A stretch of 5,026 nt of DNA from an uncultured Spirochaetaceae bacterium (GTDB lineage Bacteria; Spirochaetota; Spirochaetia; Treponematales; Treponemataceae): the NCBI GenBank assembly GCA_902796985.1, contig CADBRC010000318.1, forward strand, positions 1-5,026. The letters run 5' to 3'. Positions 1-5,026 of the stretch are shown piece by piece; within the stretch, counting starts at the first letter, position 1; every line of letters starts with the position of its first letter. A program made the position numbers and the translations under genes. The notes under the pieces are model-generated. The model was not told the DNA's origin and ran no database searches. It saw nothing but the letters and a program-made list of their open reading frames with translations.

Positions 1-1998
1 GGTGCGGGCGGAGAGGCATCCGCCCTCTCAGACGCGATGCAGGCCACGATAGATGCCCTGAGGGGTGAGCTTGCCCGTCAGACTGAGGAGAATGCCAAGA
101 ACTCACAGGCGCTCAAGGATGAGCTTGCACGGCAGACCGAAGAGAGTGTCAAGACAAACCAGGCACTTCGGGATGAGCTTGCCAAGCAGACTGCCGAGAG
201 TGTCAAGACAAACCAGGCCCTCAAGGATGAGCTTGCACGGCAGACTGCCGAAAGCGCCAAGAGCAACCAGGCGCTCAGGGACGAGCTGGCACGGCAGAAC
301 GCCGAGAATGCCAAGAGTACGCAGGCCCTCAAAGACCAGCTTGCCAAGCAGACCGAAGAGAACCGTAAGAACGTGCAGGCAATGAACGATCTTGTGCGCG
401 CACAGAAGGAGGCGGAGGAAGCCCGCAAGGCTGCCGAAGCGGAGGAAAAGAAGCGCAAAGAGGCGGAAGCGAAGCAGCGGGCAGAAGAGGAGAAAAAGCG
501 CAAGGAAGAGGAGGCCCGCAAGGCTGCCGAGAGTGCAGCTGCCGCCAAGCTGATAAAGGACGTGAACGACGAGATAGCCAAAGGCAAGGCTGCCCTGAAT
601 TCCGGTGACATTGACGAGGCAATGAAGCACTTCGCCAAGGCCAAGTCCTTGCTGCCTGCGAACGACAAGGAGTTCTTCGCCGACAAGATGGGCGAGATGA
701 GCTCCGCTCTATATGATGCCTCTCAGGACGCGCAGGATCCAGCGCAGAAGAAAAAGCTGATGCAGCAGGCTTTGGGATATGCCAACGATTCGCTCGCGAA
801 GGATTCGTCCAACCCTGCGGCTCACTACATAAAGGCGATGGATGCCTTCGACTCCAAAAACTGGGCGACTGCCGAGGCTGAACTCAAGAAGGCCATAGCC
901 GCCGACCCCACCAATCCCAATTACTATTACCAGCTCGGGCGTGTGCAGGCGCAGCAGAAGAAGTATGAGGCTGCAAGCGCCTCATTCACGTCTGCCATCA
1001 AGTACAACCCCTCGTTTGCCTCTGCGCAGTATAACCTGGGCTTCGTCAACGAGAAACTGAACCGGACGCAGCAGGCCCTCGCCGCTTACCGCAAGGCATT
1101 CCAGATTGACTCAAACTATGAGCGGTCATACCTTGCTGCCGCGAGAATCCTTGTCAGGCAGGGAGATTACAACGGGGCTGCCGACCTGTTCAAGCAGGCC
1201 GTCCGCATAAACCCCTCGTCTTCCCAGAACTATCAGGAACTTGGCTCTGCCTACTCATCCGCCGGCAACTATACCGCCGCCGAGGAAAGCTTCAAGAAGG
1301 CGCTCGCCTATATGGATCCCAACAAGAAGGATCCCGTCACCTACTATAACCTGTCTACCGTCATGTATGCGCAGGGAAAGAAGGATAACGCGCTCTCTTA
1401 TGCCAAGCAGGCCTACGATAACAAGGCAAACGCAATCCAGCAGGTGCAGACGAACATCACCTACAACTATGCCCTGATGTGCGAGGAGACCGGCAGCAAG
1501 ACGAATGCCCTTGCGCTCTATAAGGAAGTGCTCGCCGCCGACCCCAAGAACGTCAAGGCTCTGACCAACATCGGCGCGCTCAGCCTGGAGACGGGCGACG
1601 CGGACTCCGCGCTGACCTTCCTGCAGAAGGCCTACTCACTGGAAAGCGGCAACTTCGAGGTCAACAACAACCTGGGCAATGCCTACAGGCAGAAGGCCGA
1701 CTACGATAATGCCGTCAAGTACTACCAGGGTGCGCTTAAAATCAGCCCCAAGGACAATACCGTCCGGGAGAACCTGGCCAAGGCATACGCGTCCGCCGGA
1801 AACTACGACAAGGCAAAAACGACCTATCAGGATGTGATAGCCGCCGACAAAAACAACTGGGATGCCTACTTCGAGCTTGCTAAGGTCTGCATTACGCTCA
1901 AGGATACGAATGCCGCCAAGGACTATCTGGGCTACCTGCAGAAGAAGAACCCCGACTACAAGAGCGCCGAGGTCAAGCAGCTGCTTTCCTCTCTGTAG
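1..1998 (+). CDS. TPR protein with N-terminal coiled-coil repeats (5' partial)
   Basis: Frame 1 is open from the first base to TAG at 1996-1998. An ATG lies at 37 but has no Shine-Dalgarno sequence before it and the frame continues upstream, so the true start and any signal peptide are probably outside the window. Numbering from that ATG (653 residues): residues 7-114 are six 18-residue repeats of the type ALKDELARQTAESAKSNQ. Residues 123-171 are an extremely charged Lys/Glu/Arg/Ala helix, TolA-like or a single alpha-helix, with the motifs EEARKAAE and EEKKRKE each used twice. Residues 181-214 resemble a lone degenerate TPR. Residues 260-641 form about 11 contiguous TPR units of 34-37 residues with typical A/G/Y/P positions, and a short helix ends the protein. 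TPR arrays bind proteins or peptides. The coiled-coil plus TPR layout recalls cell-envelope scaffolds such as CpoB (YbgF), but homology is not shown. No catalytic domain is seen. The apbE gene starts 8 bases after the stop, suggesting co-transcription. The TPR fold is certain, the role unknown. Confidence 0.93.
   Translation, partial: GAGGEASALSDAMQATIDALRGELARQTEENAKNSQALKDELARQTEESVKTNQALRDELAKQTAESVKTNQALKDELARQTAESAKSNQALRDELARQNAENAKSTQALKDQLAKQTEENRKNVQAMNDLVRAQKEAEEARKAAEAEEKKRKEAEAKQRAEEEKKRKEEEARKAAESAAAAKLIKDVNDEIAKGKAALNSGDIDEAMKHFAKAKSLLPANDKEFFADKMGEMSSALYDASQDAQDPAQKKKLMQQALGYANDSLAKDSSNPAAHYIKAMDAFDSKNWATAEAELKKAIAADPTNPNYYYQLGRVQAQQKKYEAASASFTSAIKYNPSFASAQYNLGFVNEKLNRTQQALAAYRKAFQIDSNYERSYLAAARILVRQGDYNGAADLFKQAVRINPSSSQNYQELGSAYSSAGNYTAAEESFKKALAYMDPNKKDPVTYYNLSTVMYAQGKKDNALSYAKQAYDNKANAIQQVQTNITYNYALMCEETGSKTNALALYKEVLAADPKNVKALTNIGALSLETGDADSALTFLQKAYSLESGNFEVNNNLGNAYRQKADYDNAVKYYQGALKISPKDNTVRENLAKAYASAGNYDKAKTTYQDVIAADKNNWDAYFELAKVCITLKDTNAAKDYLGYLQKKNPDYKSAEVKQLLSSL
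55..378 (+). repeat. Six tandem 54-bp in-frame repeats (18 residues each)
   Basis: Six consecutive 54-base units encode 18-residue helices with the pattern A-L-[KR]-[DG]-[EQ]-L-A-[RK]-Q-[TN]-x-E-[NS]-x-K-x-x-Q. DNA identity is high between some units. A 23-base string starting at 142 recurs exactly at 196 (offset 54), and a 26-base string starting at 112 recurs exactly at 220 (offset 108). This points to tandem duplication rather than convergence. An 18-residue period equals five alpha-helical turns, or a heptad plus a hendecad. Confidence 0.9.
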
Positions 1999-2006
1999 GC
2001 TGTCTG

Positions 2007-3008
2007 GTGCGACGGTCTGCCGTTTTTTCTGTCCTGATCTTTGCCTCATGTCTGCTCTTCCCCTCCTGCCGCCGGGAGGAAGGGGGGGGCTCCGGCCAGC
2101 GTAAGGCCGCGGGGACTGCCCTCCCTGCCCAAAGCTGGGAGGCCCTCGGGACCGTCTGCTCGGTCAACGCCTTTGGGGACGGGGATGCTGAGCTGTATAG
2201 TGTGATTTCCGCCCGCCTCATGGAGATAGATTCTTCGTTCGGCGTGAACCGGCCCGGCTCAGACATTGCCCGTGTCAACGCCGCCGCCGGGAAGGAGCGC
2301 GTCACTGTCGGCCCCGATGTCTTTTTTGTGATTACGGCTGCGCTTGATTTCGCGCGGAGGAGCGGAGGGGCCTTTGACCCCACGATAGGCCCCCTCGTGT
2401 CCTTGTGGGGAATCGGCACCGACCACCAGAAAGTCCCCTCTCAGGAGGAAATAGATGCTGCCCTCACCCTCGTGGACTGGCGGAAGGTCTCTCTGGAGGA
2501 GTCGGGGCGTTCCGTCTTCCTTGAGCAGGAGGGAATGTCCCTGGACTTGGGCGGGATAGCCAAGGGCTACGCGGCCGATGAACTTGTGCGCATCCTGAAG
2601 GAGCGGCAGGTCAGCCGGGCCATAATCGATCTGGGGGGCAATGTCTGCGTATTCGGAAGCAAGGCCGACGGAAGCGCATGGAAGGTCGGGATCAAGAACC
2701 CCTTGGACGGCGGGCAGTCGGTCGCCAGCGTCCTGGAGCTGGAGGGCGGCCTTTCCGTCGTCACAAGCGGCAACTACGAGCGCTATTTTGTCAGCGGCGG
2801 CAAGCGGTACCACCATATCATAGATTCCAAGACAGGCTACCCCGGCGGGGGGGATGTCGCCTCCGCTACGATTGTCGCCAGTTCGTCCATGGAGGCGGAT
2901 GCTATGAGCACCAGCGCGTTCCTGATGGGGAAAGATGCCTTTTTGCGGGCGTTCCCGGGCGTGAGCTGCATCTTTATTCTCTCTGACGGAAGCATTTCCT
3001 CACAGTAA
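2007..3008 (+). CDS. apbE: FAD:protein FMN transferase ApbE, lipoprotein
   Basis: ApbE-family enzymes cleave FAD and attach FMN through a phosphoester bond to Ser/Thr of proteins such as NqrB, NqrC, RnfD and RnfG; in Treponema pallidum the homologue (Ftp) is a periplasmic lipoprotein with FAD hydrolase and flavin transferase activity. Visible here, in 333 residues: basic N-terminus, hydrophobic stretch and Cys21 in a relaxed spirochaete-like lipobox (LFPSC), implying export and lipid anchoring. Family motifs follow in order: LGTV (47-50), GAFDPTIGPL (121-130) with W134, LDLGGIAKGYAAD (179-191), LGGN (209-212), TSGNYERYF (253-261), HHIIDSKTGYP (269-279) and EADAMST (296-302). D298 and T302 match the spacing of the Mg-binding Asp/Thr of the family. 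The start is GTG, 8 bases after the TPR stop; only a weak AGGC lies upstream, so translational coupling is likely. The C-terminus is slightly shorter than usual (about 350-360 residues in E. coli and T. pallidum homologues), possibly through a frameshift near 2995. No substrate protein gene is visible nearby. Confidence 0.93.
   Translation: MRRSAVFSVLIFASCLLFPSCRREEGGGSGQRKAAGTALPAQSWEALGTVCSVNAFGDGDAELYSVISARLMEIDSSFGVNRPGSDIARVNAAAGKERVTVGPDVFFVITAALDFARRSGGAFDPTIGPLVSLWGIGTDHQKVPSQEEIDAALTLVDWRKVSLEESGRSVFLEQEGMSLDLGGIAKGYAADELVRILKERQVSRAIIDLGGNVCVFGSKADGSAWKVGIKNPLDGGQSVASVLELEGGLSVVTSGNYERYFVSGGKRYHHIIDSKTGYPGGGDVASATIVASSSMEADAMSTSAFLMGKDAFLRAFPGVSCIFILSDGSISSQ
2082..2089 (+). repeat. 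G8 homopolymer tract early in apbE
   Basis: Eight consecutive G bases encode glycines 26-28, five residues after the predicted lipidated cysteine. A one-base slip would destroy the reading frame before the catalytic domain. If one G is gained, for example, the reading passes into the frame that meets a stop at about 2102-2104. Further G runs lie in the same gene: G6 at 2633-2638 and G7 at 2847-2853. Confidence 0.9.
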
Positions 3009-3103
3009 AGAAATTCTACCGGTATGTCTGGCAGTACCCCCTGCTTGACGGAGGGCTCCGGGCTGATATGAAAAATAGCATGTTTTATATTCAAAATGTA
3101 TAG
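2996..3103 (+). other. Out-of-frame extension of apbE, possible frameshifted C-terminus
   Basis: In the frame that would follow gain of one T in the TTT run at 2995-2997, the sequence reads FLTVKKFYRYVWQYPLL and continues to a TAG at 3101-3103. Joined to the in-frame DGSI at residues 327-330, this gives DGSI-FLT-VKKFYRY, which resembles the usual ApbE ending (DGK-[IV]-[YF]-x-T/S followed by a G/K/F-containing helix). The restored protein would be 365 residues, close to the family norm. Codons up to about 3070 look like those of apbE. The alternative is that the in-frame TAA at 3006-3008 is the natural end and this is chance. Confidence 0.4.
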
Positions 3104-3108
3104 TATAC

Positions 3109-3137
3109 TTGACAAATTGCACGGTTTGTTTTATAGT
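3109..3137 (+). promoter_or_regulatory. Near-consensus sigma-70 promoter for the membrane protein/regulator pair
   Basis: TTGACA at 3109-3114, a spacer of exactly 17 bases and TATAGT at 3132-3137 differ from the consensus at one position only. The 40 bases upstream (about 3068-3108) are AT-rich, like an UP element. The predicted start near 3143-3145 leaves a leader of about 25 bases before the ATG at 3169. Confidence 0.85.
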
Positions 3138-3138
3138 A

Positions 3139-3155
3139 TGTTCAGTACACGAACA
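3139..3155. promoter_or_regulatory. Dyad TGTTC-N7-GAACA, candidate operator
   Basis: Perfect 5-bp arms separated by 7 bases, immediately downstream of the -10 element and covering the predicted transcription start, with the last base touching the AGGAGG ribosome binding site. The position is ideal for repression, plausibly by the Xre-type regulator encoded second in the operon. The link is inferred only from position. Confidence 0.45.
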
Positions 3156-3160
3156 GGAGG
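3155..3160 (+). promoter_or_regulatory. Strong ribosome binding site AGGAGG
   Basis: AGGAGG lies 8 bases before the ATG at 3169 and decides that start over the upstream in-frame TTG at 3109, which is itself part of the -35 element. Confidence 0.9.
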
Positions 3161-3168
3161 TACATTTA

Positions 3169-3684
3169 ATGACAAACGCATGGTATATTGGATTCGCAGT
3201 CGGAGTCCTTCTTGCAGTCGTTTTGATTGTGCTGATAAAAAAACTTCTTGGAAAAAAATGCACCTACGATGAACGGCAGATCGCTGCCCGCGGGCAGGCA
3301 TTTAAGACGGGGTTCTGTACCTTCGTTATATGTGAGCTGATTGTTTTTTTCATCGAGTTTTTTAGGGAAAAGCCCCTTGTGCTCTTCCAGCCGGGAATGC
3401 TCAGCATCGTCATCTGCCTGACCGCACTCCTCGTGTTTCTTGAAGTTGCGATTTTCAAGGATGCCTATTTCTCACCGGATCACCCTTTCTCGAAAAAATG
3501 GTGTGCTCTGATGTTTTTCTCTGCAACCATCTATATCGCACAGTTCCTCGTCGCAAAAGAAAAATGGTATGCACTCTTGAATCTGGTAGTAGGCGTTTTC
3601 ATCGTTATCGTCATGTTAAGCATACTCGTCAAAAAAGCCATCAGCAGGAAAAGTGAAGACGAGGATGTCTGTCAGGAAACGTGA
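3169..3684 (+). CDS. Five-helix membrane protein with YDERQ motif, function unknown
   Basis: 171 residues from the ATG with a perfect AGGAGG site. Five hydrophobic segments are visible at about 5-24, 47-65, 76-96, 112-129 and 133-154. The loops after helices 1 and 3 and the tail after helix 5 are rich in Lys/Arg, so the positive-inside rule predicts N-terminus out and C-terminus in. The first cytoplasmic loop carries YDERQ (33-37) followed by ARGQAFKTGF (40-49). From memory, a DERQ motif followed by a short Lys/Gly-containing helix is shared by uncharacterised small membrane proteins of Firmicutes, often encoded beside an Xre-type regulator; the exact family name cannot be given here. The regulator gene begins 3 bases after the stop, so the two are almost certainly one transcript. 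GC is well below that of the flanking genes. A role in sensing or in controlling the regulator is a guess from context; no enzymatic motif is seen. Confidence 0.85.
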   Translation: MTNAWYIGFAVGVLLAVVLIVLIKKLLGKKCTYDERQIAARGQAFKTGFCTFVICELIVFFIEFFREKPLVLFQPGMLSIVICLTALLVFLEVAIFKDAYFSPDHPFSKKWCALMFFSATIYIAQFLVAKEKWYALLNLVVGVFIVIVMLSILVKKAISRKSEDEDVCQET

Positions 3685-3687
3685 CGA

Positions 3688-3891
3688 ATGAAGAACCTCC
3701 GGTTAAAATCAGCGCGGGCGCTGAAAGACATGTCACAGGAAGACCTTGCAAAAGAGGTGAACGTAAGCAGGCAGACGATCAATGCGATTGAAAAGGGAGA
3801 TTACAATCCGACGATACGTCTTTGCATTTCAATATGCAAGGTTCTCGGAGTCACACTGAACGATTTGTTCTGGGAAGAAGAAAACCCGTAG
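3688..3891 (+). CDS. Small Xre/Cro-type helix-turn-helix regulator
   Basis: 67 residues, essentially a bare HTH_3 domain of the short YozG-like kind. Helix 1 is about 3-13, helix 2 follows with SQEDLAKEV (16-24), recognition helix SRQTINAIEKG (27-37), then YNPT (39-42), helix 4 about 43-53 and GVTLNDLF (54-61) before an acidic tail. SRQTI-x-AIE-x-G-x-YNP is a highly typical signature of these DNA-binding proteins, which usually act as dimers. A ribosome binding site AGGAAA at 3674-3679 lies 8 bases before the ATG, inside the end of the membrane-protein gene. It likely regulates its own operon, perhaps through the dyad at 3139-3155. It faces the transporter gene convergently. Confidence 0.94.
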   Translation: MKNLRLKSARALKDMSQEDLAKEVNVSRQTINAIEKGDYNPTIRLCISICKVLGVTLNDLFWEEENP

Positions 3892-3938
3892 GTTTTTGTA
3901 TTATTGGATTTCTTCAAACCGAACAATCGCTCTGGTTA

Positions 3939-3967
3939 CTCTGAACGGCCACTCTGGCCGCTCAGAG
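3939..3967. other. Strong hairpin between convergent genes
   Basis: Twelve-base arms (CTCTGAACGGCC and GGCCGCTCAGAG) pair with a single A-C mismatch around a 5-base loop ACTCT. No T run follows on either strand, so it is not a standard intrinsic terminator, but its place between two gene ends suggests transcript end formation or 3'-end protection for both. GCTCTG at 3929-3934 can pair alternatively with CAGAGC at 3963-3968, and GAACGG at 3943-3948 with CCGTTC at 3976-3981. A smaller stem CTCCG-CCC-CGGAG lies at 4005-4017 and a G7 run at 4032-4038. Confidence 0.6.
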
Positions 3968-4049
3968 CAGTCGTTCCGTTCTCTTCGAGCGGCTGCTTGC
4001 TTACCTCCGCCCCGGAGCCGGTGCCGGCATAGGGGGGGTCCCGCCGCCT

Positions 4050-5026
4050 TTATATGAACTTCTTCAGTTCCTGCCGTTCTATGCTGTCGGTACGGGCTGC
4101 GACGACATAACTTCCTGCCATCGCAGTCAGCGCGTCAAAGGCTGCGGCAAAGCAGCCCAGGACAGGGGCGGCCTCGCGCAGAAGCAGGTAACCCGCTTCG
4201 TATCCTCCGCCATATTTGATGCACAATACGGTCAGCAGCAGGAAGGTTCCTCCCGCAGGATGCTCGCCCAGAAGAAATGAGAGCAGGAAGGTCCAGAAAC
4301 CTATCCAGATGACCGTAGACATCTTTATCTCAAGCATGGAATAAGAGCGCAGTATGACGATGAAGCACACCGAGGTGACGAGGGCGGCTCCGCCCCGGGC
4401 GAAAATCGAGAAGAGGGGGTAGGTAACTCCGTTGACCCGGTGCCGTATGCCAAGGCTCTCGTTTCCGTGTCTGATGAGCAGGGGCAGGGTCATGTTGGAC
4501 TCGCCGGATATGAAAGCTGCCATAATCGGGGCGGCGGAGGCATAGATGACGCGGTAGGGATGTTTTTCCCCGCAGAGGATCCTGATGATAAAGGGGTAGA
4601 CGACAAAAGCCATCAGTGCCAGAAGGATGAGGAGCAGGGCGAACAGTTCACCGTACAGCCCTGTCTTTTTGAGCGCGATGACACCGAGCATCCAGCGGCA
4701 GGACAGAGCTATCATCCCTATGGCAAGCAGCTCGGTGAAAAAGCTCATCACTATGTAGGCGACCCGCGTTATGGAATCGAAGACTGCGACGGCGGGGGCG
4801 GAGGCGTGTTTGTCGTCATTCGCACCCGAGCCGACCAGACCCGCAAAGATAAAGCAGGGCAGGAGAAAGTTGTCGGACAGCAGTGAATGGAAGCCCGTAT
4901 AGGGGAAGAGCTGCCGGATGAGGGACTGCATATTTATGGAAGGAATCTCGCTGGAGCTTTCAATCGTCATCGGTATGCGGGGCAGCTTGACGATGAGGGC
5001 TGCCAGCAGACCTAAGGCGACGAGCA
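4050..5026 (-). CDS. Divergent SDF-family (dicarboxylate/amino acid:cation symporter) protein, 5' partial
   Basis: The minus-strand frame is open from the right edge to TAA at 4050-4052. A methionine at 4968-4970 (306 residues from there) is not the likely start, because the frame continues upstream with LVALGLLAALIVKLPRIP, which reads as a membrane helix. The family layout is visible: FLLPCFIFAGLVGSG (35-49) matches the third/fourth-helix region, AAPIMAAFISGESNMTLPLL (146-165) with LGIRHRVNG matches hairpin 1, VTYPLFSIFARGG (182-194) matches helix 7, GEHPAGG (235-241) matches the G-x-P-G of hairpin 2, and AAFDALTAMAGSYVVAARTD (276-295) matches helix 8. However, the Ser-Ser-Ser tip of hairpin 1 reads SGES, the helix-7 NMDGT motif reads FARGG, and the D-x-x-R-T-x-x-N pattern of helix 8 is not evident. 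The family takes up glutamate, aspartate or dicarboxylates with sodium or protons; this member's substrate and coupling ion cannot be assumed. It is an integral cytoplasmic-membrane protein with very high hydrophobicity. Confidence 0.8.
   Translation of the reverse strand, partial: LVALGLLAALIVKLPRIPMTIESSSEIPSINMQSLIRQLFPYTGFHSLLSDNFLLPCFIFAGLVGSGANDDKHASAPAVAVFDSITRVAYIVMSFFTELLAIGMIALSCRWMLGVIALKKTGLYGELFALLLILLALMAFVVYPFIIRILCGEKHPYRVIYASAAPIMAAFISGESNMTLPLLIRHGNESLGIRHRVNGVTYPLFSIFARGGAALVTSVCFIVILRSYSMLEIKMSTVIWIGFWTFLLSFLLGEHPAGGTFLLLTVLCIKYGGGYEAGYLLLREAAPVLGCFAAAFDALTAMAGSYVVAARTDSIERQELKKFI

Noticed and set aside
55..378. Tandem repeats as a CRISPR array
   Set aside because: The units are contiguous, 54 bases, in frame and coding for a helical protein; there are no spacers.
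78..686. Long minus-strand open frames opposite the TPR gene (202, 175 and 97 residues)
   Set aside because: They are Ser/Ala/Leu-rich mirror images of the repetitive Lys/Glu/Ala-rich coding strand, with no start signals or recognisable domain.
1862..2419. Open frames across the TPR-apbE junction on both strands
   Set aside because: They overlap two well-supported genes and show no domain or ribosome binding site.
3045..3072. Second promoter TTGACG, 16 bases, TATGAA
   Set aside because: The -10 matches only four of six positions and a much better promoter lies just downstream.
3009..3108. Intrinsic terminator after apbE
   Set aside because: Only short 4-bp stems are seen (for example GCAG/CTGC near 3031-3044) and none is followed by a T run.
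3109..3168. Upstream TTG start for the membrane protein (191 residues)
   Set aside because: The TTG is part of the -35 element, the extra 20 residues cross the -10 element, and AGGAGG points to the ATG at 3169.
3929..4040. Integron attC-like or phage attachment site
   Set aside because: Palindromes are present, but no integrase, core-site pair or flanking direct repeat could be identified.
4440..4886. Plus-strand open frame of 148 residues opposite the transporter
   Set aside because: It is rich in Gly, Asp, Gln and His, the typical antisense image of a membrane protein, and has no recognisable motif.

Overview
The window looks like a chromosomal piece of a spirochaete, most plausibly a Treponema-type organism. 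This is an inference from several weak cues: moderately high GC in most genes, a long coiled-coil plus TPR envelope-type protein, an ApbE flavin transferase with a lipoprotein signal and a G8 tract, and a divergent SDF-family transporter. No rRNA or other decisive marker is present, so the genus is uncertain.

Left part (1-3008, + strand): a TPR protein gene, cut by the left edge, is followed after 8 bases by a GTG-started apbE gene, probably in the same operon. The TPR protein has six 18-residue helical repeats, then a highly charged Lys/Glu/Arg helix, then about 11 contiguous TPR units, an architecture that suggests an envelope scaffold. The ApbE lipoprotein would attach FMN covalently to redox proteins on the outer side of the cytoplasmic membrane. 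Its gene has a run of eight G just after the lipobox. Its 3' end looks as if a single lost T has moved the stop codon forward.

Middle part (about 3060-3891, + strand): a compact two-gene cassette of clearly lower GC (hand counts of about 37-55% per 60-base line, against 67-73% in sampled apbE lines). It has a near-consensus sigma-70 promoter (TTGACA, 17-base spacer, TATAGT), an AGGAGG ribosome binding site, a five-helix membrane protein with a YDERQ motif, and a 67-residue Xre/Cro-type regulator 3 bases downstream. The pairing and composition suggest a horizontally acquired, Firmicutes-like regulator/membrane-protein module. A 17-base dyad sits at the predicted transcription start and is a candidate operator.

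Right part (3892-5026): a 158-base convergent intergenic region holds a strong nested hairpin and a G7 run. It is followed on the minus strand by the C-terminal portion of a dicarboxylate/amino-acid:cation symporter (SDF/DAACS) relative, cut at its 5' end by the right edge. Its overall family layout is recognisable, but several signature residues for sodium and substrate binding are missing.

No RNA genes, CRISPR arrays, insertion sequences or integrases were seen.
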